From assembly GCF_004011505.1 (NCBI RefSeq), contig NZ_SAUN01000001.1:7963501-8027500 (forward strand): a stretch of DNA of 64,000 nucleotides. The letters run 5' to 3'. This stretch comes from Nonomuraea polychroma. Its GTDB lineage: Bacteria > Actinomycetota > Actinomycetes > Streptosporangiales > Streptosporangiaceae. The number at the start of each line of letters is the position of its first letter. Within the stretch, counting starts at the first letter, position 1. A program made the translations under genes and the position numbers. Positions 57,679-64,000 of this stretch are shown here, one piece after another. The notes beneath the pieces are model-generated. The model was not told where the DNA came from, searched no databases, and saw nothing but the letters and a program-made list of their open reading frames with translations.

Positions 57679-58670
57679 AGGTCACTACCCCGCGCCTCAC
57701 CCAGCATGTCCTGACCGGCAGGGACGCCGGCGAGCCGGTGCTGTTCGTGCACGGCAACGTCTCCTCGGCCGCGTTCTGGCGCGACAGCATGGCGGCGCTG
57801 CCGGAGGGCTACCGACCGCTCGCGGTCGACCTCCGGGGCTTCGGCGAGACCGATCCCGAGCCGGTGGACGCCACCCGGGGCCTGCGCGACTACTCCGACG
57901 ACGTGCTGGAGCTGATCCAGGAACTGGGTCTGGAGGGGGTCCACCTCGTGGGCTGGAGCATGGGCGGCGGCGTCGTCCTGCAGGCCCTGCGCGACCGCCC
58001 GGCCGCCGTCAGGAGCGTCACCCTGGTCAACCCCATCTCCCCGTACGGCTTCGGCGGCACGGAAGGCGCCGACGGCCGGCTGACCCACCCCGACGGCGCC
58101 GGGTCGGGAGCGGGGGCGGCGAATCCGGACTTCGTCGCGCGGTTGAAGGCGGGCGACATGTCGGATGAATCCCCCACGTCGCCGCGCAACGTCTTCCGCT
58201 CGGCGTACGTGAACAACCGCGAGGTCCCCGACGAGGACTTCTACCTGCGCTCGATGCTCACCACCCGGGTGGGCGAGACCCACTACCCGGGCGACGGGGC
58301 CACGTCCGCCGCCTGGCCGGGCATCGCCCCGGGCAAACTCGGCGTGCTCAACGCGATCGCCCCCACCCACTTCCGCCTGGACGACCTCCACGAGATCGAC
58401 CCCAAGCCGCCCATCCTGTGGATCAGGGGGGCCGACGACGTGATCGTCTCTGACACGTCCCTGTTCGACCTGGCGCACCTGGGCGCGCTCGGCGTGGTGC
58501 CCGGCTCCCCCGGCACTCCCGCCCAGCCGATGGTGGCCCAGACCCGGGCGGTCCTGGAGCGGTACGGCCCTTACCGCGAGGCCGTGCTCCAGGACTGCGG
58601 CCACAGCCCGCACCTGGAGCACCCCGAAGAGTTCCAGCGCCTGCTGGCCGGCCACCTGAGAGAGGCATAG
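57675..58670 (+). CDS. Alpha/beta hydrolase
   Basis: 331 residues. Oxyanion motif FVHGN, nucleophile elbow GWSMGG (Ser about 97), acid in IRGADDVI and His in CGHSPH near 314. A cap region (about 130-215) includes Gly/Pro-rich sequence. No signal peptide, so cytoplasmic. It is coupled to the transporter by ATGA, suggesting it acts on the imported compound, for example a hydroxybutyrate ester or dimer. Exact substrate unknown. Confidence 0.88.
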   Translation: MKVTTPRLTQHVLTGRDAGEPVLFVHGNVSSAAFWRDSMAALPEGYRPLAVDLRGFGETDPEPVDATRGLRDYSDDVLELIQELGLEGVHLVGWSMGGGVVLQALRDRPAAVRSVTLVNPISPYGFGGTEGADGRLTHPDGAGSGAGAANPDFVARLKAGDMSDESPTSPRNVFRSAYVNNREVPDEDFYLRSMLTTRVGETHYPGDGATSAAWPGIAPGKLGVLNAIAPTHFRLDDLHEIDPKPPILWIRGADDVIVSDTSLFDLAHLGALGVVPGSPGTPAQPMVAQTRAVLERYGPYREAVLQDCGHSPHLEHPEEFQRLLAGHLREA

Positions 58671-59813
58671 ATGATCGTCGCGCTCACCCTGGTCGCGAGC
58701 CTGTTAACGGCGCCCCAGCAGCTCACGGTGCCCGGCGCCGAACGATCGGTCGTCGCCACCCTGGACGACCTCACCACGGCCGGCACCGTGAAGACCGGCC
58801 ACACCGACCCCGCCGACTGGGCCGGGCTGCACTCGGCCGCCACCGTCAACCCGACCGGCGTGTCCGGCACGCAGATCGACGGCTACTTCCCCGACACCTC
58901 CACCACCAACGCCACGCACGGCTGGAACCACGACTCCCAGTTCGTGATCAGGCTCCCCGACAACTGGAACGGCGGCCTGGTCGTCAGCGGCACCCCGGGC
59001 AACAGGGAGCAGTACGCCAACGACTACACGATCTCCGACTGGGTCCTGTCCAAGGGGTACGCCTTCGCCGCCACCGACAAGGGCAACGTCGGCGTGAACT
59101 TCCACAAGGACGGCCGCAACCCTGGCGACGCCATCGCCGAGTGGAACCACCGCGTCACCCAGCTCACCGTGGCCGCCAAGACCGTGGTCAGACAGCGGTA
59201 CGGCAAGAAGCCCGAGCGCACCTTCGTCGCCGGCATCTCCAACGGCGGCTACCTCGTCAGGTGGCAGCTGGAGAACCGCGGCTGGCTCTACGACGCCGGC
59301 GTGGACTGGGAAGGCACGCTCTGGCGGGTCAAGGGCGACAACCTGCTGAACTTCCTGCCGCCCGCGCTGAAGGCGTACCCGGACGAGGCCGGAGTACGGG
59401 CGGCCGGGTTCGCGGCAGGCTCGGAGTTCCTGTGGCCGTTCCACCGGCAGTACTACTGGGAGCTCACCCAGCAGCTCTACCAGAAGGAGCTGGACCCGTC
59501 CTACCAGGGCACGGCGGCCGACTACGACTACGACGCCCGCAAGCCCTACGCCGCCGTGGCGAAGATCGCGCTGACCGGCCGCATCACCAAGCCGCTGATC
59601 ACCCTTCACGGCACGCTCGACACGCTGCTGCCGATCTCCCGCGACTCCGACGTCTACGCCCAGATGGTCGGGCCGCACCGGCCGTTCAAGTACTACCGGG
59701 TCGAGGGGGGCAACCACCTGGACAGCCTGGTGGACGTCTATCCCGATCGGCTGAAGCCGATGTTGCCGGTCTTCAGGAGCGCCTTCGAGGAGCTGGAGAC
59801 CTGGGTCAGTTGA
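58671..59813 (+). CDS. Secreted alpha/beta hydrolase, 3-hydroxybutyrate-oligomer-hydrolase/tannase-like
   Basis: 380 residues. A short signal peptide (MIVALTLVASLLTA) lacks the usual positive start. The mature chain has FVIRLPDNWNGGLVVSGTPGNR, the nucleophile motif AGISNGGY (Ser about 188), HGTLDTLLPIS with the acid near 318, and GGNHLDSLVD with the His near 348. These match the tannase / 3HB-oligomer hydrolase group. The ATG follows the previous stop at once. With the dehydrogenase and transporter it suggests extracellular oligomer breakdown. The last 8 bp overlap the convergent glycosyltransferase gene. Confidence 0.78.
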   Translation: MIVALTLVASLLTAPQQLTVPGAERSVVATLDDLTTAGTVKTGHTDPADWAGLHSAATVNPTGVSGTQIDGYFPDTSTTNATHGWNHDSQFVIRLPDNWNGGLVVSGTPGNREQYANDYTISDWVLSKGYAFAATDKGNVGVNFHKDGRNPGDAIAEWNHRVTQLTVAAKTVVRQRYGKKPERTFVAGISNGGYLVRWQLENRGWLYDAGVDWEGTLWRVKGDNLLNFLPPALKAYPDEAGVRAAGFAAGSEFLWPFHRQYYWELTQQLYQKELDPSYQGTAADYDYDARKPYAAVAKIALTGRITKPLITLHGTLDTLLPISRDSDVYAQMVGPHRPFKYYRVEGGNHLDSLVDVYPDRLKPMLPVFRSAFEELETWVS

Positions 59814-61794
59814 GGTAGCGGTGCCCGGCCGCGCGCGCCAGGCGCACGAAGTGCCGCACGACGGGCAGCCGCCGGCCCATCCGGTGCAGCACGGTGTCCC
59901 TGCCCCTGAGGGAGCGCTCAGGGTCCACCGGGGTGGCTGGGTGGACCTCGGCCCTGCCCTTGCGTACCTCCAGTGCGAAGCGCAGCCCAACCTCCTCGTC
60001 CGGCGAGCGCAGCGACGTCAGCCAGCGGCCGGGGCCCACGTGGTCGGCCGCCGACAGCCGGCTGACCGGCAGCTTGGCCACGAGCTGCCCGGCGAGCTTG
60101 CCCGGCACCCCCGCCTCGACCAGCGCGGGCGCGCACACCTCGCGTGCCCTGAGGCCGCTGCTGCGCAGCACCAGCTCCAGCGGCGGGCCGCCGCTCGGCG
60201 GCACGTACGGCACCGGCATCACGACGTACGCGTGCCCGTCCGCCTGCTTGACCTCCGCCCCCGGCGACACCAGCGCGATCGACTCGGCGAACGAGCGCGG
60301 CTCGACAGCCAGGCCCAGCTCGCCCCGGTCCGTCCAGCACGGCACCACGAGCCGCATCCGGGGGCGCTGCGCCAGCACCCCCAGGCAGTTCAGCGGGCCG
60401 TCGGGGTGGCTGACCCGGCTCCTGGCCTGATGGACGCCGCCGAACATGCGGACGTGCACCTCCCAGTGGCCCGCTGCGAGCGGCTCGCCGAGCGCGGCGG
60501 TGCTCACGTCGATCCTGGTCTCGCCCTTGATCTGCACGCCCACGCGGCGGCGACCGTCCCCGACCACCTCCACCCGCTGGGCCAGCGGCAGGAAGTGCAC
60601 GACGCCGGTCTCGGCGTGGCGTACGTAGACCTCGATGCGGGCCCGCTCGACGGCCTCGCTCACGTCGGTGACGCTCCCGCCGAGCAGTTTGGCGTCGATG
60701 GCCCGCGGCGGGATCCAGTGCAGGCGCTGGCCGTCCGTACGGTAGCGATCGGGCCGGCCATCGCTGCCCTTGACCTCCACCGTGAGCCCTAGCACCAGGA
60801 CTTGGGCGTCCCAGCGCACCTCGGTGAGCTCGGCGTGGAGCCCGGTGCGCTTGGAGGCGTTGGCCAGCAACACGACCTGGTCGAGGCGGCCCTCCCTGAC
60901 GAACGCGGCCACCGCGCGCAGCTGGCAGGGCAGGTATCGGTCGAGCCGCTCGGGAAAGTGCTCGGACATGAGCTCCTGCACGAGGCGGAAGTGCATGCCC
61001 CTGTCGATGGAGGAGTCGGCGAACCTGGTCGTCAGCAGCGGGCGGAGGACGGCATAGCGATACCAGTAGCCGTAGATGCGGTCGCGCTGCCGCCCTTCCC
61101 CGACATAGGTGTCGACGTCGTTCAGCAGCCCCCTGAGCTCTTTCGCCATCGCCCGCGGGTCCTCTTCGATCCTGGGGCGCTCGCCGAGGTGGCAGCACAC
61201 GTGCTCGGCGAGCACGGTGATGACCTTGGCGTGCAGGTAGGCCCGCATCACGAACGCCTGCTCGGCCAGCCGCCCGCCGGGCACGCTGAAGCCCAGCTCG
61301 TGCTCCTCCAGGAAGGCGCGGCGATAGAGCTGCTGAGGCCCGAGCAGGCAGAGCAGGCGGTCGCGGAGGATGTCGGCCCGAGCGGTACTGCGCGCGAAGG
61401 CGATCAGGGGCGAGCCGTGATCGCGCACCAGGCGGCCGATCAGCACGTCCGCGTCGGTCTCCACGGCGCGCTCGTGCATGCGTGCGAGCGCGTCCCGTTC
61501 GAGCCGGTCGCGCTGGTCGAGGAAGTAGATGTAGTCGCCGGTCGCGGCGGCCAGGCCGACGTTGCGGCCGTGCATCGGCGAGCCCGTGAACGGCAGGTGG
61601 AACGTGCGTACGTTGTCGCGGGCCGTCGCGATGGCGTCGAGCCGCTCCGAGATCCCGTCGGTGGACCCGTCGTCCACGAGGATCACTTCGTAGTCGGCAG
61701 CGGGCATCGTCTGCTCCAGCACGGAGCGGAGGCACGCGTCGGCGGTGTCACCCGGATTGTGGACATTGACGATCACACTGACCCTTACACCCAT
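59806..61794 (-). CDS. Family 2 glycosyltransferase with long C-terminal beta-domain region
   Basis: 662 residues. GT-A domain (about 4-215): SVIVNVHNPGDTADACLRSVLEQT, VDDGSTDG at about 41-48 and a DQRDRLER acceptor/metal site. A helical region (about 215-320) is followed by about 330 residues of beta-rich sequence with no recognised domain, seen in actinomycete TagF/teichoic-type GT2 proteins. No membrane helix. It probably builds a cell-wall polymer or polysaccharide; sugar unknown. ATG 61794. Confidence 0.88.
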   Translation of the reverse strand: MGVRVSVIVNVHNPGDTADACLRSVLEQTMPAADYEVILVDDGSTDGISERLDAIATARDNVRTFHLPFTGSPMHGRNVGLAAATGDYIYFLDQRDRLERDALARMHERAVETDADVLIGRLVRDHGSPLIAFARSTARADILRDRLLCLLGPQQLYRRAFLEEHELGFSVPGGRLAEQAFVMRAYLHAKVITVLAEHVCCHLGERPRIEEDPRAMAKELRGLLNDVDTYVGEGRQRDRIYGYWYRYAVLRPLLTTRFADSSIDRGMHFRLVQELMSEHFPERLDRYLPCQLRAVAAFVREGRLDQVVLLANASKRTGLHAELTEVRWDAQVLVLGLTVEVKGSDGRPDRYRTDGQRLHWIPPRAIDAKLLGGSVTDVSEAVERARIEVYVRHAETGVVHFLPLAQRVEVVGDGRRRVGVQIKGETRIDVSTAALGEPLAAGHWEVHVRMFGGVHQARSRVSHPDGPLNCLGVLAQRPRMRLVVPCWTDRGELGLAVEPRSFAESIALVSPGAEVKQADGHAYVVMPVPYVPPSGGPPLELVLRSSGLRAREVCAPALVEAGVPGKLAGQLVAKLPVSRLSAADHVGPGRWLTSLRSPDEEVGLRFALEVRKGRAEVHPATPVDPERSLRGRDTVLHRMGRRLPVVRHFVRLARAAGHRYLN

Positions 61795-61884
61795 GCGGTC
61801 AGCCTCCGCCCGTCTCCACGATGCGGGCGCGGCGGCTTGCCGATTACAGGTGGAAAGTTGACTTGTAGCTGTGCCCCCTTAGGA

Positions 61885-62604
61885 CTAGTACCAGCCGACC
61901 CGCTGCGAGTGCCCCCAGGCGGCGCATGGCGTGCCGTAGCGGCCCTTGATGTAGCCCAGGCCCCACTTGATCTGGGTGGCGGCGTTGGTCTGCCAGTCGG
62001 CGCCCGCGCTGGCCATCTTGCTGCCGGGCAGGGACTGCGGGATGCCGTACGCGCCGGAGTAGCGGTTCATCGCCCGCTCGTTCCAGCCGCTCTCCTTGTG
62101 CCAGAGCCGTTCCAGGCAGCCCCACTGGTCCTCGCCGAAGCCGAAGTCGCCGAGCATGGCCTTGGCGGTGGCCTTGTTGCTGCCCGGCGAGGGGTCGCTG
62201 CCCGGCGGGAAGTTCACGGCGGGGAACCCGTCGCCGGGCGGCGCCTGCTTCGGCACGACCCAGTCGAGGTCGTCCGGGCTGTCCCCGGCCCCGGAGCGGT
62301 CCTTCTTGAGCTTGTCGGCCCGGTAGGCCTGCTCGGCCGCGGCCTTGAGCGCGTCGGTCTCGGGGTCGGGCCCGGACAGGTCGCCGCTGGCGAGCCTGCC
62401 CATGTCCTCGAGGGTGAGCCCGCCGCCTGGCGGCTCGTTGGCGTTCTGGACGGCACGGTAGGCGACGAACCCACCGCCACCGAAGACGATCACACAGGCC
62501 AGGACGGTGATGGCGACGCGCTTCGGCGTGAAACGCGAAGGCCGGCGCGCCGAGGGGACGTCTTCTCTCGGGGGGCGCTCACTCAAACGCGGACCGGGGC
62601 TCAC
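61885..62604 (-). CDS. Membrane-anchored transglycosylase-like cell-wall protein
   Basis: About 239 residues. After a basic cytoplasmic start there is one helix (VAITVLACVIVFGGGGFVAY), then a low-complexity spacer with DLDWVVPKQ, and a C-terminal lysozyme-like domain (about 150-239). Its motif WGCLERLWHKESGWNERAMNRYSGAYGIPQSLPGSKM places the catalytic Glu in KESGW. The family is shared with aggregation-promoting factors and Rpf-like lytic transglycosylases. The start is uncertain: GTG 62604 is offered, TTG 62643 would add 13 residues. A perfect CRP palindrome lies upstream. Confidence 0.85.
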   Translation of the reverse strand: MSPGPRLSERPPREDVPSARRPSRFTPKRVAITVLACVIVFGGGGFVAYRAVQNANEPPGGGLTLEDMGRLASGDLSGPDPETDALKAAAEQAYRADKLKKDRSGAGDSPDDLDWVVPKQAPPGDGFPAVNFPPGSDPSPGSNKATAKAMLGDFGFGEDQWGCLERLWHKESGWNERAMNRYSGAYGIPQSLPGSKMASAGADWQTNAATQIKWGLGYIKGRYGTPCAAWGHSQRVGWY

Positions 62605-62710
62605 GATCCATGAGCTTGCCCTGTCCGGGGGGGTGGTCCGCAACCGAAACGCGGGAATCGTTTGGGGATACCTTGGCCAACCAGCACGTTAGCGTGGCAT
62701 TTCGGAATAC

Positions 62711-62726
62711 TGTGATTTTGGTCACA
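62711..62726. promoter_or_regulatory. Perfect CRP-type site upstream of the transglycosylase gene
   Basis: TGTGA-TTTTGG-TCACA, extended by C and G at the flanks, is an exact TGTGA-N6-TCACA palindrome. It lies in the divergent gap between the transglycosylase (minus) and response regulator (plus) genes. Crp regulation of resuscitation-type cell-wall hydrolases is known in mycobacteria. Confidence 0.75.
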
Positions 62727-62732
62727 GCATAT

Positions 62733-62772
62733 CGGCTTCCCTTCGGACGCCCCCGTAGCCGAAGGGAAGCCG
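62733..62772. terminator. Large hairpin between the CRP site and the response regulator gene
   Basis: A perfect 14-bp stem (CGGCTTCCCTTCGG and its complement) with a 12-base loop lies 93 bp before the response regulator start. It could be an attenuator in that mRNA leader, a terminator blocking read-through, or an operator. No T-run follows. Confidence 0.5.
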
Positions 62773-62864
62773 CTCTCATGATTTCCCTCGTTCTTACGGA
62801 TCCCGTAGTTGGCATGTCACAGTTTGATGACTTAGTTCGGGCATTCGGGACATGGAATAATAAT

Positions 62865-63545
62865 GTGCGCGTGGCTGGCATCCTCCTGGTTGAAGACGAC
62901 CCCTCCGTCCGTACGGCGCTCGAACTGGCGCTGACCCGGCAGGGGCATTCCGTCACGTCCTACGCGACGGGTGAGGAGGCTCTCGAGCACATCAGGTCCC
63001 GTCGCCCCGAGATCGCGATCCTGGACGTCATGCTGCCGGGGATCGACGGGGTCGAAGTGTGCCGCCGCGTGCGCAAGCTCGACCAACTGCCCGTCATCCT
63101 GCTCACCGCCAGAGGCGACGACCTCGACGTGGTGGTCGGCCTGGAGGCCGGCGCCGACGACTACGTGGTCAAGCCGGTCGAGCCGCGGGTGCTCGACGCA
63201 CGGATCCGCGCCATCCTGCGCAGGGCCGAGTCGGCCGCCTCCGATCGCATCACGTTCGGCGACCTCGTGATCGACCGCGGCGCCCTCAAGGTCACGCTGG
63301 CCGGCAAGGAGATCCACCTGACGCCCACCGAGCTGCGGCTGCTGCTGGAGCTGGTCCGCCACCCCGGCCAGGTGCTCAACCGCCGCTACCTGCTGCGGGC
63401 CGTCTGGGACCACACGCACATCGCCGACTCCCGGCTGGTGGACGCGTGCGTGCAGCGCGTCCGCGCCAAGATCGAGCCCAAGCCCGCCGAGCCCGTGTTC
63501 ATCCACACCGTGCGCGGGTTCGGCTACCGGTTCAGCCCTCCGTGA
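62865..63545 (+). CDS. OmpR-family response regulator
   Basis: 226 residues. Receiver domain (about 4-117): VEDD, phosphoacceptor in LDVMLPG (Asp about 52), Thr in LTARGDD and Lys in VVKPVEP. A winged HTH follows (about 130-225, ITFGDLVIDRG ... LTPTELRLLLELVRHPGQVLNRRYLLRAVW ... RVRAKIEP ... HTVRGFGYRF). GTG 62865 or GTG 62871 both fit; no good ribosome site is visible. Its stop overlaps the kinase start (GTGA), so the pair is coupled. Confidence 0.92.
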   Translation: MRVAGILLVEDDPSVRTALELALTRQGHSVTSYATGEEALEHIRSRRPEIAILDVMLPGIDGVEVCRRVRKLDQLPVILLTARGDDLDVVVGLEAGADDYVVKPVEPRVLDARIRAILRRAESAASDRITFGDLVIDRGALKVTLAGKEIHLTPTELRLLLELVRHPGQVLNRRYLLRAVWDHTHIADSRLVDACVQRVRAKIEPKPAEPVFIHTVRGFGYRFSPP

Positions 63546-64000
63546 TCCCGTTGCCGACCGGCTTGCGGGCGCGTCTGGTGATCACGTTCACGCTCGTGGC
63601 CGCCACCGCCTCCATTCTGGTCGCCACGATCGGCTTCGAGCTGGCCAAGACGGCACTCGTGACCAGGACCGAGACCACGTCGCTCGATCTGGTGACCAGA
63701 GAGCTGAGCAGCATCGACTTCCCCGTCGGCAAGCTGCGTCCCGGCGAGGCCGCGCCGACGAACAAGGAACTGGACCGCCTGGCCCAGACGCTTGCCGCGC
63801 CGGGCCGCGGCGTCATCATCGAGTACGGCGACCTGGTCGCCGTCAACGGCCCGATGGCCATGAGCGACGTGCCCAACGAGTTGTACGGCCGGGCCAAGCA
63901 GAGCGTCGTCACCCAGCGCAGGGTGATCCGCAACGAGCTGTGGTTCATCGTCGGCGCAGAGGTCTACCGGGACGACTCCGGCGTGCCCGAGGCCACCGGC
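63542..64000 (+). CDS. Sensor histidine kinase, N-terminal part (cut by window end)
   Basis: 153 residues visible. A short basic start, one transmembrane helix (LVITFTLVAATASILVATIGFELA) and the beginning of an external sensor domain with alternating helix and strand (VTRELSSIDFPVGKL, GVIIEYGDLVAVNG). The kinase domains lie beyond the window. The GTG overlaps the stop of the OmpR-type regulator, its evident partner. Confidence 0.85.
   Translation, partial: MIPLPTGLRARLVITFTLVAATASILVATIGFELAKTALVTRTETTSLDLVTRELSSIDFPVGKLRPGEAAPTNKELDRLAQTLAAPGRGVIIEYGDLVAVNGPMAMSDVPNELYGRAKQSVVTQRRVIRNELWFIVGAEVYRDDSGVPEATG

Noticed and set aside
62605..62710. ydaO-type (c-di-AMP) riboswitch upstream of the transglycosylase gene
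   Set aside because: Many actinobacterial wall hydrolases have one, but I could not find the conserved core segments in this short leader.

Overview
The window is chromosomal DNA from a high-GC, GTG-start-rich actinomycete. Codon use, deazaflavin (F420) nitroreductase and DUF5999/DUF6542/DUF4245 families fit, and the gene order xseB-xseA-(Rv1109c-like)-ispH-(DUF6542)-ychF with DUF4245-glpX and fumC nearby is that of the mycobacterial Rv1098c-Rv1112 region. The paralogue mix suggests Streptosporangiales (Nonomuraea-like). That placement is inference. I see no rRNA, tRNA, CRISPR array, prophage or insertion sequence.

Layout. 0-10.4 kb: two different succinate dehydrogenases. The first (sdhCAB, minus strand, sdhB cut by the window start) has a single cytochrome-b558-type anchor and a divergent LysR gene. 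The second (plus strand) is of the mycobacterial Sdh1 type, whose anchor carries Cys/His motifs compatible with a membrane-embedded Rieske-type cluster; two CRP-like palindromes precede it. Between them lies a translationally coupled response-regulator/PP2C phosphatase, histidine kinase, response regulator trio. 10.4-24.8 kb: a minus-strand run encoding a TcpC/TcpD/TcpE/VirB4/VirB6/VirB8-like/peptidoglycan-hydrolase machine that resembles a Gram-positive type IV secretion apparatus but has no relaxase, coupling protein or integrase in view. It includes a TcpE-disordered-MinD fusion and two unrecognised Pro/Thr-rich membrane proteins. This is the best candidate for an under-described system here.

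25-39 kb: the conserved housekeeping block (exonuclease VII, IspH, YchF, RmuC, GlpX), interrupted by small regulator/enzyme pairs (TetR with nitroreductase, TetR with SDR), each with a visible operator. 39-45 kb: transporters and regulators (DUF998, TetR, MFS, MocR/EamA) and a frameshifted ATPase pseudogene. 45-53.5 kb: class I and class II fumarases, two Ser/Thr kinases (one with a collagen-like linker), and trpD preceded by a 12-residue Trp-Trp leader peptide and an attenuator. 53.7-59.8 kb: a probable 3-hydroxybutyrate-oligomer utilisation operon (dehydrogenase, GAF/PucR regulator, MHS-type transporter, two alpha/beta hydrolases). 59.8-64 kb: a family 2 glycosyltransferase, a membrane-anchored transglycosylase-like protein with a perfect CRP palindrome upstream, and a two-component system whose kinase runs off the window end.

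Together, two succinate dehydrogenases and two fumarases within about 52 kb, with CRP-like sites, point to deliberate redundancy in the C4-dicarboxylate branch of the TCA cycle, probably matched to oxygen or iron supply. All functions are read from the sequence and family knowledge; no search was run.
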